DNA of 64,000 bases, from positions 3,427,001-3,491,000 of the forward strand of contig NZ_CP118259.1 of NCBI RefSeq assembly GCF_013337045.2. Direction: 5' to 3'. The notes under the pieces are model-generated. The model did no database searches and was not told the origin of the DNA. It saw nothing but the letters and a program-made list of their open reading frames with translations. The translations under genes were made by a program, and so were the position numbers. This stretch comes from Agrobacterium vitis (GTDB lineage: Bacteria > Pseudomonadota > Alphaproteobacteria > Rhizobiales > Rhizobiaceae). This document shows positions 1-8,589 of this stretch, one piece after another (position 1 is the first letter of the stretch; each line of letters opens with the position of its first letter).

Positions 1-1608
1 CATCGTGTAGATGGCAAAGATTTTCTGGCTGAGCGGCAGCGCAGCAGCGGGAATAGCCGATAGCGCCGGCATATGCCCGCGGGCGCGGTCGGCGATTGCC
101 AGGCAATCCAACAGCAGCCCCCCAAGTTCGCCATCGAAATCAAGCTTGGTCACCGCTGCGCTGATCCGGCTGAACACCAGCTGGCCTTCAGCCCCAAAGG
201 CCTCAAGCCCCTTTTCCATATCCGTCGCGACAACGCGGATCTTATCCAGCGCCAGGTTCAACGGCTCATGAATATGGTTGATGTCGTCACTGTCGTCGCG
301 GGTCAGCGACGCCGTCGCCTCTTCGACGCAGCGCATGTCCTCGACAATAGCATCCGCTGGGGTTTCCAGCTTGGCGGCAAAGGTGCGCAATTCACCACTG
401 ACGACATTCACGGACCGACCGGCATCGCCAAGACGGGAGCAACGAAGATTGGAATTCAGCGCCATGTAGTGAATATCGGTCTTGATCGACCGGATCGTCT
501 CGATGCCTTCCTGGAGTGCCTGAGCGGACTGGGTGACCGAACTGACGACAGCATCCGATTCATGGCTGCGGTCCTGTACGCGCGCCGAAAGCGCGCAGGC
601 ATGGCTGATATCGCTTTCCATCTTGCGCAGCAGGCTGCGGTCATTATCGCCGCCCGATTGGTTCAATTCGTCACGCAACGCCAGAACGCGGGCGGCATCA
701 CTTGTAAAGCTCGACATATTGGCGGCAATCGATGTGCATTTCTGCCGGAAATCATCCAGGGATTCCTGCAATTGCGCGTGGGCAAGATGCAGGACAGCCT
801 GGCGAAGCGCCTCTTTTTCCGCCGGGTCACGCAATCCGCCAGCCGCAAAAAACTCCTCCAGATAATCCAGGCTACTCTGTATATGCTCGATGCGCTGGCG
901 GGTGATGTCACCAATTTGCAAGGCCGAGAGCACATTGGCGATCTTGCCTTGAATGGCGCGGGTGAGCCCTTTCACATCATTGGCAATGCCAGCCATTGAC
1001 TTGTGCTGGGTTGCCAACTGGTCGGAGCTGAGCGTCAGCGAGCTGACGATGGTGGGAATGGTATTGCTGAAATCCGACAAGATGCCATCGGAAAACGCCC
1101 GTGCCGTGTCCAACTGACCGCGCATACCCGCCAATTGCTCGGCAAACCGATCGATTTCCTCGGCACCGGACTGGATACGCTCGCGGATTTCATCGGCAAA
1201 GCCCGAGAACTCGGCAAGCCCCGCCCCGGTGATCTTCACGGTGATGGCGAATGTGCGCAGGTAGCGAATGGTCTCGCGCATTTCCTCGACATGCGAATAG
1301 GTCGAGGCACATTGATCGGAGATCTGGCTGAAGGATTCCTGGCGGGCCGATGCCCGTGCGGGCAGCAAGGCGAGATCGGAAACCGTCTTGCGAAGACCCT
1401 GCACAGTATCCGCTGTCGTCTTGCCATCGAGAACGCCGGTCAAATGGTCGAGGCTATCGACCAGACTGCCAAGATTGTCCATCACCGATACCAGTACGGC
1501 GCCGCCATCGAGAAAGGACTTCTCGATCCGCGAATGGGCGGAGGCAAGCTTCACCTCAAAATCGGAGTGGGAATTGCCGGTCGAATGGGCCTTGAAAACT
1601 GGTCGCAC
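1..1608 (-). CDS. MCP-like soluble coiled-coil protein, 3' end cut by window edge
   Basis: On the minus strand an open frame of 536 codons runs from a GTG at 1608 to the left edge without a stop, so the C-terminus is missing. GAGGTG lies about six bases before the GTG. The protein has no signal peptide or membrane segment in the part seen, and it is rich in Leu, Ala, Glu, Asp and Ser in a pattern that suggests long helices. Around residues 378-405 it reads MALNSNLRCSRLGDAGRSVN followed by VVSGELR, which resembles the tip of the methyl-accepting chemotaxis signalling hairpin (family pattern ALNAAIEAARAGExGRGFAVVAxEVR), but with Cys, Ser and Leu in unusual places. Seen: the open frame and this match. 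Inferred: a cytoplasmic MCP-related signalling or scaffold protein; binding to CheA/CheW is uncertain because the tip is degenerate. The gene stands alone. Confidence 0.7.
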   Translation of the reverse strand, partial: MRPVFKAHSTGNSHSDFEVKLASAHSRIEKSFLDGGAVLVSVMDNLGSLVDSLDHLTGVLDGKTTADTVQGLRKTVSDLALLPARASARQESFSQISDQCASTYSHVEEMRETIRYLRTFAITVKITGAGLAEFSGFADEIRERIQSGAEEIDRFAEQLAGMRGQLDTARAFSDGILSDFSNTIPTIVSSLTLSSDQLATQHKSMAGIANDVKGLTRAIQGKIANVLSALQIGDITRQRIEHIQSSLDYLEEFFAAGGLRDPAEKEALRQAVLHLAHAQLQESLDDFRQKCTSIAANMSSFTSDAARVLALRDELNQSGGDNDRSLLRKMESDISHACALSARVQDRSHESDAVVSSVTQSAQALQEGIETIRSIKTDIHYMALNSNLRCSRLGDAGRSVNVVSGELRTFAAKLETPADAIVEDMRCVEEATASLTRDDSDDINHIHEPLNLALDKIRVVATDMEKGLEAFGAEGQLVFSRISAAVTKLDFDGELGGLLLDCLAIADRARGHMPALSAIPAAALPLSQKIFAIYTM

Positions 1609-1779
1609 GAATACACCTCACAAGAGCGATATTTCGGCACATTAGCTCCAATTCAAGAATGACAGGTAAATTCCGCAAAACATTCGCATAGAATTCGAGA
1701 TAATGACAAACCTTCAGGCCAGCCCTCCAGCCGGATGCATTTTCGCACCCGGCCAGCGACTTAACAGCGACTTAAACGC

Positions 1780-1986
1780 TTATTGTTCACCCAGTTTCAT
1801 GGACGGATCATAGGTCTTGCCTTCGACGGTCTTCACCACCGCCTGCCCGCAATAGGTCTGGTTGACGGCAGGGTTGAATGTCAGGCTGGGCGAGCCGTGC
1901 AGTTCCCAGCCCTTGTTAAGGGCATCGGTCACCCGGTGACAAAAGGTGGCGTCGTCGGGACCGGTGAGAAAACGATAGACTTTCAT
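1780..1986 (-). CDS. DUF1737 small protein
   Basis: A 68-residue protein beginning MKVYRFLTGPDDATFCHRVT and containing NKGWELHGSP. This matches the DUF1737 family of small cytosolic proteins of unknown function. I chose the ATG at 1986 because AAGGA lies eight bases before it; the in-frame ATG at 1995 has its purine run directly adjacent and overlaps the stop of the upstream lyase gene. The start is six bases after that stop (1992), so the two genes are very probably co-transcribed. No enzyme motif is visible. Family assignment is fairly sure; function is unknown. Confidence 0.8.
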   Translation of the reverse strand: MKVYRFLTGPDDATFCHRVTDALNKGWELHGSPSLTFNPAVNQTYCGQAVVKTVEGKTYDPSMKLGEQ

Positions 1987-1991
1987 GGGGA

Positions 1992-2891
1992 TCATCCTTT
2001 CTGGATTGAAGATGATGGTCGTGGTTCAAGAAGAAACAGCTTGGACAGAAGATGCTCGGCTTCGGCGACATGCAGCCGCTCGATCATCCGGCCATGCAGA
2101 TTGATGACATTGAGATGCGCTGCCTCGGGCGCCGAGAAAGCCGCGACAATTGCTCGCGCCTCGGCGATATCGGCTTCCGATGGGCCGAAATACAGGTTGG
2201 CCGCCTCGATCTGGGCAGGGTGGATCAGCATCTTTCCGTCAAAGCCCATCGAACGGCCCTGGCTGCATTCCGCTGCAAAGCCGTCCAGATCGCGAAAATC
2301 ATTGGAAACCGCATCGATAACCTCAAGTCCGTACGCACGGGCAGCCAGGACCACCTGCATCAGCCAGGGAACCAGATATTGACGGCCAAGGCCCGGTGGC
2401 ACCCGGGTTTCCTTGCGCAGGTCGTTCAGCCCGACCACAAGGCATTCCAACCCCAGTGCCGCGCCCGCACAGGCAAGCTCCGCCGCCGCCAGTACAGCCT
2501 TCGGTGTCTCGATCATCGCCCAGAGGGCAGGCCCCGCCCCGGCTGCGGTGCGAAGCCGGTGCAGGTCTTCCACCCGTTCAGCCTTGGGCAGCAAAACCGC
2601 GTCCGGCTTGATCGCCTTTACAAGGGCTAAATCCTCGACAAACCAGCGCGTATCACTGCTATTGACGCGGATAATGGCTTCACGACCGTTCAAATCCGCG
2701 TGTTGCAGAAACTGCCGCAGGATATCGCGTGCCTCGGCCTTGCTACCGTCTGCAACCGAATCCTCCAGATCGAAAATCATTCCATCGCAAGGAAGCGACA
2801 GGGATTTTTCCAATGCACGAAGGTTGATAGCGGGAACGCTGAGCAACGAGCGACGAAAGCGCGGCCTGCGATTGGGCGGATTGGTCTGCAT
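1992..2891 (-). CDS. HpcH/HpaI (CitE-like) aldolase/lyase family protein
   Basis: A 299-residue protein of the HpcH/HpaI aldolase / citrate lyase beta subunit family. These are TIM-barrel enzymes that cleave or form C-C bonds in CoA-thioesters such as malyl-CoA or citramalyl-CoA with Mg2+. Visible family features are FDLEDSVADGSK at residues 40-51 (acidic metal-site residues), an Arg in IIRVNSSDTRW near 75, the glutamate in MIETPKA near 128, and GLNDLRKETR. No other citrate-lyase subunits are nearby, so it is not part of a citrate lyase operon; substrate cannot be assigned. It is followed by the DUF1737 gene and diverges from the small membrane-protein gene at 3003. Confidence 0.85.
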   Translation of the reverse strand: MQTNPPNRRPRFRRSLLSVPAINLRALEKSLSLPCDGMIFDLEDSVADGSKAEARDILRQFLQHADLNGREAIIRVNSSDTRWFVEDLALVKAIKPDAVLLPKAERVEDLHRLRTAAGAGPALWAMIETPKAVLAAAELACAGAALGLECLVVGLNDLRKETRVPPGLGRQYLVPWLMQVVLAARAYGLEVIDAVSNDFRDLDGFAAECSQGRSMGFDGKMLIHPAQIEAANLYFGPSEADIAEARAIVAAFSAPEAAHLNVINLHGRMIERLHVAEAEHLLSKLFLLEPRPSSSIQKG

Positions 2892-3002
2892 GGCACTTCG
2901 CCTTTCGGTTGTCTGACCTTCATTGCGATAAGGGTTGCGACCTCAATAACTCTTGTAAAGCGTCAGGAGAAGCCCCACCTTCAAACCATTGAAAGGAACA
3001 CT

Positions 3003-3245
3003 ATGATGCAGAACCTTCGTGCTCTTGGATTGCTCGGCCTTGGGGTCATCGCCTTGACTGCGGCAGCTTTATTGACTTTCTCGCTGACGCTCGTGCTCGG
3101 TGCCGTCTTGACGGGAACGCTGGCTTGGCGTGCGTTGACGCTCAAGCCTAAGCCGGTTGCCGTTCACGCCCGCAAACGCCAGCCTGAAGAGCAGCAGCCG
3201 GTGCGGATTTGGAATGATGGGCGCGGAACCATTATCGATATGTAA
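3003..3245 (+). CDS. small membrane protein of unknown function
   Basis: An 80-residue protein starting at ATG 3003 with AAGGA about six bases upstream. Residues 5-45 are strongly hydrophobic and can form one long or two short membrane helices ([20 protein letters not shown], then [20 protein letters not shown]). The C-terminal half is basic then acidic ([18 protein letters not shown]) and ends [14 protein letters not shown] do not recognise a named family. A longer frame in the same register begins at 2700 but overlaps the divergent lyase gene and lacks a ribosome site, so I reject the longer start. It lies between the divergent lyase gene and leuD. Confidence 0.65.
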   Translation: MMQNLRALGLLGLGVIALTAAALLTFSLTLVLGAVLTGTLAWRALTLKPKPVAVHARKRQPEEQQPVRIWNDGRGTIIDM

Positions 3246-3373
3246 TAGGTCGCCGTACACGCGTGAGACCATGCGTCGATGAAGCAAGCGGCTCCAAGAT
3301 TCTCCTTCAAATCGACAGGCTTTTCGGTTATGCGAAGAGCCAATCTCATTCAGGTCCAGTGAAGGTAACGTCT

Positions 3374-3979
3374 ATGGAAAAGTTCACGAAGCTCACCGGG
3401 GTCGCGGCACCGCTGCCGGTCGTCAATATCGATACGGATATGATCATTCCGAAGGATTACCTGAAGACGATCAAGCGCACTGGCCTTGGAACAGGCTTGT
3501 TTGCCGAAGCCCGCTATCATCAGGACGGCTCGATCAATCCGGATTTCGTGCTCAACAAACCAGCCTATCAAAACGCCAAGATCCTGGTCGCTGGCGATAA
3601 TTTCGGCTGTGGTTCCTCGCGTGAACACGCGCCTTGGGCCTTGCTGGATTTCGGCATCCGTTGCGTGATCTCCACCAGCTTTGCCGATATTTTCTACAAT
3701 AACTGTTTCAAGAACGGCATCCTGCCGATCGTCGTCAGCCAGGAAAACCTGGAAAAGCTGATGGATGACGCCCAGCGCGGCTCTAATGCCGTCGTGACCG
3801 TGGATCTGGAAAGCCAGGAAATCACCGGCCCGGATGGTGGCAGCATCAGCTTCGAAATCGACGAATTCAAGCGTCATTGCATGCTGAACGGCCTCGATGA
3901 CATTGGCCTCACCATGGAAAAATCCGGTGCGATTGCTTCGTTCGAGACATCCAACACCGCATCGCGCCCCTGGGCCTGA
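3374..3979 (+). CDS. leuD: 3-isopropylmalate dehydratase small subunit
   Basis: 201 residues, the usual LeuD length. With LeuC it isomerises 2-isopropylmalate to 3-isopropylmalate in leucine biosynthesis. The substrate-loop signature [17 protein letters not shown] is at residues 74-90, and [16 protein letters not shown] near 18-33 is typical of the swivel domain. The start ATG at 3374 gives the family N-terminus [21 protein letters not shown] lies about eight bases upstream. The large subunit leuC is not in the window. A terminator hairpin lies 40 bases downstream, so leuD is probably transcribed separately from leuB. Confidence 0.96.
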   Translation: MEKFTKLTGVAAPLPVVNIDTDMIIPKDYLKTIKRTGLGTGLFAEARYHQDGSINPDFVLNKPAYQNAKILVAGDNFGCGSSREHAPWALLDFGIRCVISTSFADIFYNNCFKNGILPIVVSQENLEKLMDDAQRGSNAVVTVDLESQEITGPDGGSISFEIDEFKRHCMLNGLDDIGLTMEKSGAIASFETSNTASRPWA

Positions 3980-4018
3980 GCTGAAGTCATTCGTCACAAC
4001 CCGCGGCAGTCATACCGA

Positions 4019-4048
4019 AGGCGGAACGCAGGTTCCGCCTTTTTCTTT
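4019..4048 (+). terminator. intrinsic terminator after leuD
   Basis: A perfect 9-bp stem (AGGCGGAAC, 4019-4027, with GTTCCGCCT, 4032-4040), a four-base loop and a T-rich tail at 4040-4047. It lies 40 bases after the leuD stop and 115 bases before leuB. Confidence 0.85.
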
Positions 4049-4154
4049 GCCATCTAGCATGGTCAAACCGTACCGTTAGCAGCGCTGGCGTCCTTGAATT
4101 GCCCTTGATCGCCCGATAAAACCGCCGCACTCCTGTTTCAAACGAGGTCGGCTC

Positions 4155-5267
4155 ATGACAGTTCGCAAACTCTTCCTTCTTCCTGGCGATGGCATTGGGC
4201 CTGAAGCCATGAACGAAGTTCGCAAGATCGTTTCCTATATGAATTCCGCGCTGGGTGCCGGCTTCGAGACTGATGAAGGTCTGGTCGGCGGCTGCGCCTA
4301 CGACGCCCATGGGGCAGCGATTTCCGAGGCTGACATGGCCAAGGCGATGGCGGCGGATGCTGTACTGTTCGGCGCTGTCGGCGGTCCGAAATGGGATGGC
4401 GTCGAGTACGACGTACGCCCGGAAGCCGGCCTGCTGCGGCTGCGAAAGGATCTCGAACTGTTCGCCAACCTGCGTCCGGCGATCTGCTATCCGGCGCTGG
4501 CCTCTGCTTCCTCGCTGAAGCCGGAACTGGTTGAAGGCCTCGACATCCTGATCATCCGCGAGCTGACAGGCGGCGTTTATTTCGGTGAGCCGAAAACCAT
4601 TACCGATATCGGCAATGGCCAGAAGCGCGCCATCGACACGCAGGTCTACGACACCTACGAAATCGAGCGGATTTCTGCTGTGGCCTTTGAACTGGCCCGC
4701 ACCCGCCGCAATGCGGTCTGCTCGATGGAAAAGCGCAATGTGATGAAGTCGGGCGTGCTGTGGAACCAGGTGGTAACAGCGCTGCACAAGGCCAAGTTCT
4801 CCGACGTCAAGCTGGAGCATATGCTGGCCGATGCCGGCGGCATGCAATTGGTGCGTGCACCAAAGCAATTCGACGTCATCGTCACCGACAATCTGTTCGG
4901 CGACATGCTGTCGGACGTAGCGGCCATGCTGACCGGCTCGCTCGGCATGCTGCCATCCGCCTCGCTTGGCGCACCGGATGCCAAGACCGGCAAGCGCAAG
5001 GCCCTGTATGAACCCGTCCATGGCTCGGCACCGGATATTGCCGGTCGCGGCATTGCCAACCCGATTGCGATGATCGCCTCGTTTGCCATGTGCCTTCGCT
5101 ATTCCTTCGCCATGGTCGATGAAGCCGACAAGCTGGAAAAGGCCATTGCCAACGTGCTCGACAAGGGCATTCGCACCGGCGACATCATGGCGGACGGCTG
5201 CAAGCAGGTCGGCACTGTTGAAATGGGCGATGCAATCCTCGCCGAATTCCAGTCCCTGATGAACTGA
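4155..5267 (+). CDS. leuB: 3-isopropylmalate dehydrogenase
   Basis: 370 residues, the family length. It oxidises and decarboxylates 3-isopropylmalate with NAD+ to 2-oxoisocaproate, the last pathway-specific step before transamination to leucine. Visible motifs are [12 protein letters not shown] (residues 8-19), [17 protein letters not shown] (substrate arginines) and [20 protein letters not shown] (the metal-binding aspartates), with [12 protein letters not shown] near the NAD site. The ATG at 4155 is preceded by GAGG at the right spacing. It sits 175 bases after leuD with a terminator between, a common rhizobial arrangement. Confidence 0.97.
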   Translation: MTVRKLFLLPGDGIGPEAMNEVRKIVSYMNSALGAGFETDEGLVGGCAYDAHGAAISEADMAKAMAADAVLFGAVGGPKWDGVEYDVRPEAGLLRLRKDLELFANLRPAICYPALASASSLKPELVEGLDILIIRELTGGVYFGEPKTITDIGNGQKRAIDTQVYDTYEIERISAVAFELARTRRNAVCSMEKRNVMKSGVLWNQVVTALHKAKFSDVKLEHMLADAGGMQLVRAPKQFDVIVTDNLFGDMLSDVAAMLTGSLGMLPSASLGAPDAKTGKRKALYEPVHGSAPDIAGRGIANPIAMIASFAMCLRYSFAMVDEADKLEKAIANVLDKGIRTGDIMADGCKQVGTVEMGDAILAEFQSLMN

Positions 5268-5292
5268 TCGACGGGCTTGATAAGGATTTCTG

Positions 5293-5313
5293 GCGCAAGA
5301 CGCAGGCTTGCGC
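5293..5313 (+). other. hairpin downstream of leuB
   Basis: GCGCAAG (5293-5299) and CTTGCGC (5307-5313) form a perfect 7-bp stem with a seven-base loop, 25 bases after the leuB stop. There is no T-run behind it, so it may be a transcript-end stabiliser or weak terminator rather than a classical one. Confidence 0.4.
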
Positions 5314-5401
5314 TGGAACAGGAGTGCAGTGTCACATAGCTGAAGACATACCGCTGTATGTGCTGGTTCTCTGATAAGGGACGCAGCGCACGGGGGTCGC
5401 G

Positions 5402-6208
5402 ATGACAATTCTTGCCAGGATCAAGAGTGGCCGGCGACGTGTGCCGGATTGCCGGACACGCCTTTGTCTGTTGGCGGGGTCAAGTCTGGTTGTGTTGATG
5501 GCGCTGCTGTTTGATACCGCCATCGGCAATGCGGGCCGCCTGACCTGCCCGGTCTTTTACCGGATTGCCACTGTTCTGACCCGCATCGGCCAATCGGACT
5601 GGTGTCTGTTGGTCAGTTTCCTGATCGCCCTTGAGGCCGCGGCGGCATCGCGATTGGCCAGAACGGCGGAGGACCGATGCCGGGCGCTGTTTATCAGCGC
5701 CCTCGGCAGCTATGCTTTCGTGTCGATCGCTGGTTCCGGAATTGCCGCCAACCTGCTCAAGCGGGCCTTCGGTCGGGCTCGCCCCGATCAGTTTTCCGAT
5801 GCCGGTGCCTTCGACTTTCTCCCCTTTGCCGGTTCGGCGCGATTTGAAAGTTTTCCGTCGGGCCACGCCACCACCATCGGCGCAATCATGATGATAGCCG
5901 CCCTGATCGCTCCACGCCATCGCCCGATCCTTGCCATCGCCGCCCTCTGGCTCGGCATGACAAGAGTGATGGTCGGTGCGCATTACCCAAGCGACGTGGT
6001 GGCCGGTCTGGGGTTTGGAGCCTGGTTCGCCTGGATCGCAGCGCTTGGCTTTGCCCGTCGCGGATTGGTTTTCCGCCTTTCCTCCGATGGCAATCTCGTT
6101 CTGCGACAAAAACTGATCGGGGATAGCGGCCAGGGATATGACATGCCGCACAAGGCCCCGACACCTCAACAGGAACCGGCGCCGTCCTTGTCTGCGGCTG
6201 CTGCCTGA
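5402..6208 (+). CDS. PAP2-family membrane phosphatase
   Basis: A 268-residue protein with about five to six hydrophobic segments and the three PAP2 phosphatase motifs: KRAFGRARP (120-128), FPSGHATT (151-158) and TRVMVGAHYPSD (187-198), with the catalytic histidines at 155 and 194. Members dephosphorylate lipid phosphates (phosphatidate, phosphatidylglycerophosphate, undecaprenyl-PP or lipid A phosphates) on the outer face of the inner membrane. The substrate cannot be told from sequence; the LpxE/LpxF type is possible in Rhizobiaceae but not shown. GGGGG lies five bases before the ATG. The gene converges on the MHS transporter gene, with a shared terminator between. Confidence 0.88.
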   Translation: MTILARIKSGRRRVPDCRTRLCLLAGSSLVVLMALLFDTAIGNAGRLTCPVFYRIATVLTRIGQSDWCLLVSFLIALEAAAASRLARTAEDRCRALFISALGSYAFVSIAGSGIAANLLKRAFGRARPDQFSDAGAFDFLPFAGSARFESFPSGHATTIGAIMMIAALIAPRHRPILAIAALWLGMTRVMVGAHYPSDVVAGLGFGAWFAWIAALGFARRGLVFRLSSDGNLVLRQKLIGDSGQGYDMPHKAPTPQQEPAPSLSAAAA

Positions 6209-6223
6209 TTTTGCAGCATAAGA

Positions 6224-6255
6224 AAGGCGCCCGGAAAGTGATTTCCGGGCGCCTT
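6224..6255. terminator. bidirectional terminator between PAP2 and MHS transporter genes
   Basis: A perfect 14-bp stem (6224-6237 with 6242-6255) and a GTGA loop. It starts with AA and ends with TT, and sits between two convergent stops (6208 and 6275), so it can serve both strands. Confidence 0.8.
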
Positions 6256-6274
6256 GACGTGTGATGGGGAGGGA

Positions 6275-8158
6275 TTAACCGTCGATATCGTTATTCTTGG
6301 TTTCCTTCAGGAAGATCATACCGATGATGAAGGACATCCCGGCGATGATGATCGGATACCAGAGGCCGTAATAGATATCGCCCTTGGCCGCGCTCATCGC
6401 GAAGGCCGTTGCTGGCAGCAGGCCGCCGAACCAGCCATTGCCGATATGATAGGGAAGCGACATGCCGGTATAGCGAATGCGGGTCGGGAACATTTCCACC
6501 AGCATCGCGGCAATCGGTCCGTAGACCATCGTGACATAGATCACCAGCACCGTCAGCACGGCAATCAGCGGCACCCATTTGACTTGGGCGGGGTCCGCCA
6601 CCATCCTGAATGCACCGCCATTGGCAACGGTATAGACCGCCATTTCAGGAGAACCGGCAGCTGTTGCCTCTTCCGGGGTCAGCAACTTGTCGGTGACGAG
6701 CTTTGCCGTGGGCACCATGGTATTGGCCCCTGTGCGGACAGTGTCAGCACTCAGACCCAGTTCCGCATTGGCGGCGATAAAGCCGTCGAGCTTGCTATCG
6801 GGGACCTGAACCGGCGCCCGAACGAGTGGATAGCCGTTCTGTTGCAGGGCGACATTGATCTTTTTCTGTAGGGCCGCATCCAGACCCTTGGCATTGGCGC
6901 CAGCCTTGACGGCATCGTAGCTTTCGATCTGACTATCGCCAAGTTTTACCGTCGCAGCCGAGCCAGCCGGACCGGGCAACACTTCATACGGCACGGAATT
7001 CTTGGTCAGAAGCGCCGTGGCTATATCGCAAGAGGTGGTGAATTTTGCCGTGCCGGTCGGATTGAACTGGAAATTGCAATCCTTGGGATCGGCTGTGACC
7101 GTTGCCTTCAACGTATCCTGCGCCTGTGCCAGAGCCGGATTGCCAGCCCAGGTCATCGCCTTGAACAGTGGGAAATAGGTCACCATGGCCAGAAGCAGCC
7201 CCGCCATGATGATCGGCTTGCGACCGATCTTGTCGGAAAGCCAGCCGAAGACCACGAAGAACAGCGTGCCGAACGCCAGCGCGATTGCCACCATGATATT
7301 GGCGGCCTGTGGATCGACCTTCAGAACATTCTGCAGGAAGAACAGCGCATAAAACTGGCCGCAATACCAGACCACTGCCTGGCCGGCGACGGCGCCGAAC
7401 AGGGCAAGAATGGCGATCTTGGCATTTTTCCACTGGCCGAACGCTTCAGAAATCGGCGCTTTCGACTGAGTGCCCTCTTCCTTCATTTTCTTGAAGGCGG
7501 GCGATTCGTTCATCTGCATGCGAATCCAGACGGAAATCCCCAGCAGAATGACCGACAGAAGGAAAGGAATACGCCAGCCCCAGGCAGCAAAGGCTTCCTT
7601 GCCCATGGCCGTCTGGATGCCGAGAATGATCAGCAGCGACAGGAACAGGCCAAGCGTTGCCGTGGTCTGGATCCAGGACGTATAGAAACCGCGACGGCCA
7701 TGCGGGGCATGTTCAGCCACATAGGTCGCAGCACCACCGTATTCACCGCCCAGCGCCAGGCCCTGCAACATGCGCAGAACGATCAGGATGATCGGGGCAG
7801 CGATGCCGATCGTTGCCGACCCAGGCAGAATGCCGACCAGGAAGGTCGAGGCGCCCATGATCAGGATCGTCACCAGAAACGTATATTTTCGCCCGACCAG
7901 ATCGCCCAGCCGTCCAAACACCAGCGCACCGAAAGGCCGCACCAGAAAGCCGGCGGCAAAAGCCAGCAGCGTGAAAATATTACGGGTGGTTTCAGGATAT
8001 TGGGAAAAGAAGGTCGCGCCGATATAAATCGCCAGCGAACCGTAGAGATAAAAATCATACCACTCGAAAACCGTGCCGAGCGAAGAGGCGAAGATGACCT
8101 TTCGCTCTTCCTTGGTCATGCTGCGCGGCGCGGCATGCAGGCTTGCGGCATTTGCCAT
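6275..8158 (-). CDS. MFS transporter of the metabolite:H+ symporter (MHS) type with a large loop insert
   Basis: 627 residues. The N-terminus ASSLGTVFEWYDFYLYGSLA is the hallmark of the MHS family (ShiA/ProP/KgtP relatives), which import organic acids or osmolytes with protons. Twelve membrane segments can be drawn. MFS motif-A repeats occur as GRLGDLVGRK and GWLSDKIGRK. Between segment 9 (IIMAGLLLAMVTYFPLFKAM) and segment 10 (WVPLIAVLTVLVIYVTMVYG) is a hydrophilic insert of about 185 residues (340-525), predicted to face the periplasm, with two cysteines 16 residues apart. Start: ATG 8158 has GGAGGA six bases upstream; the frame could extend to 8515 but without a ribosome site. Substrate unknown. 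Confidence 0.85.
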   Translation of the reverse strand: MANAASLHAAPRSMTKEERKVIFASSLGTVFEWYDFYLYGSLAIYIGATFFSQYPETTRNIFTLLAFAAGFLVRPFGALVFGRLGDLVGRKYTFLVTILIMGASTFLVGILPGSATIGIAAPIILIVLRMLQGLALGGEYGGAATYVAEHAPHGRRGFYTSWIQTTATLGLFLSLLIILGIQTAMGKEAFAAWGWRIPFLLSVILLGISVWIRMQMNESPAFKKMKEEGTQSKAPISEAFGQWKNAKIAILALFGAVAGQAVVWYCGQFYALFFLQNVLKVDPQAANIMVAIALAFGTLFFVVFGWLSDKIGRKPIIMAGLLLAMVTYFPLFKAMTWAGNPALAQAQDTLKATVTADPKDCNFQFNPTGTAKFTTSCDIATALLTKNSVPYEVLPGPAGSAATVKLGDSQIESYDAVKAGANAKGLDAALQKKINVALQQNGYPLVRAPVQVPDSKLDGFIAANAELGLSADTVRTGANTMVPTAKLVTDKLLTPEEATAAGSPEMAVYTVANGGAFRMVADPAQVKWVPLIAVLTVLVIYVTMVYGPIAAMLVEMFPTRIRYTGMSLPYHIGNGWFGGLLPATAFAMSAAKGDIYYGLWYPIIIAGMSFIIGMIFLKETKNNDIDG

Positions 8159-8425
8159 TGCTGTTCCTCCAGAACGAGTTCTCCGATGACCGCGCACCTT
8201 CCTCCAAGGCTCAATTCGCGGTTCCGAATTACCGACAGCCTGACAGAATTCAGGGAAAATCGAGAGGCATGCTTTGGGCTTATGACTTTCGTCTAATGTT
8301 ATAGCCGGTTCCTCGGTATGCAAATGGACAATCCGTTCCGGAATTTGCACGCACGCGGGCCTTATTTGCAGCGTGAATTTCTTGACACCGGCACAAAACC
8401 CGGTAAAGGCAAGGGCGAAAGGATC

Positions 8426-8494
8426 ATGGAATGCGCGCACTCGGCTTTTACAGTGCTGATCATCTGGAACCGGCAGGCTCTGCCCGGGCGATGA
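8426..8494 (+). CDS. candidate upstream ORF in the asd leader (22 codons)
   Basis: ATG at 8426 preceded by GAAAGGATC gives MECAHSAFTVLIIWNRQALPGR and a TGA at 8492-8494. Its stop overlaps the ATG (8491) of the threonine-rich frame as ATGA, so translation could be coupled. A hairpin (CCGGCAG with CTGCCCGG, 8470-8487) lies in its last codons, directly 5' of the next start. The peptide itself is not rich in any aspartate-family residue. It may be a chance frame. Confidence 0.25.
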   Translation: MECAHSAFTVLIIWNRQALPGR

Positions 8495-8550
8495 TGGCGT
8501 TTGCCATGTCCTCAACCACCAAGGCCAAAACGACGACCAAAACCGTCTGA
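8491..8550 (+). CDS. candidate threonine/lysine-rich leader peptide upstream of asd
   Basis: A 19-codon frame reads MMAFAMSSTTKAKTTTKTV then TGA. Six of 19 residues are threonine and three lysine, concentrated between codons 9 and 18. About 20 bases after its stop is an 8-bp GC hairpin, and asd starts 106 bases after the stop. Amino-acid-rich leaders before biosynthetic genes are the known hallmark of ribosome-mediated attenuation (for example the E. coli thr leader). Asd makes aspartate semialdehyde, the precursor of Thr, Lys and Met, so the composition fits the gene. Against it: no strong Shine-Dalgarno (only GGGCG next to the ATG) and no U-run after the hairpin. Confidence 0.45.
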   Translation: MMAFAMSSTTKAKTTTKTV

Positions 8551-8570
8551 CGTCTCTGGCCTCCGCTCTC

Positions 8571-8589
8571 TCCCCGGCACGGCCGGGGA
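8571..8589 (+). promoter_or_regulatory. GC-rich hairpin in the asd leader
   Basis: TCCCCGGC (8571-8578) pairs with GCCGGGGA (8582-8589) around a three-base loop. A second possible pairing joins CGTCT (8551-8555) to AGACG (8596-8600) outside it. The hairpin stands where an attenuator would, after the leader-peptide stop and 67 bases before asd, but lacks the U-tract of an intrinsic terminator. Confidence 0.5.

Noticed and set aside
73..1662. Two long plus-strand frames (73-999 and 1003-1662)
   Set aside because: They are in register with the minus-strand MCP-like gene and encode Arg/Gly/His-rich antisense-type protein without family similarity or ribosome site.
3246..3373. Leucine-rich leader peptide before leuD
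   Set aside because: The only short frame in the gap (about 3330-3362) encodes [10 protein letters not shown], with a single Leu; no attenuator hairpin is seen.
3987..5408. 473-codon minus-strand frame across leuB
   Set aside because: leuB on the plus strand has complete family motifs; the antisense frame is a by-product of GC-rich codon bias.
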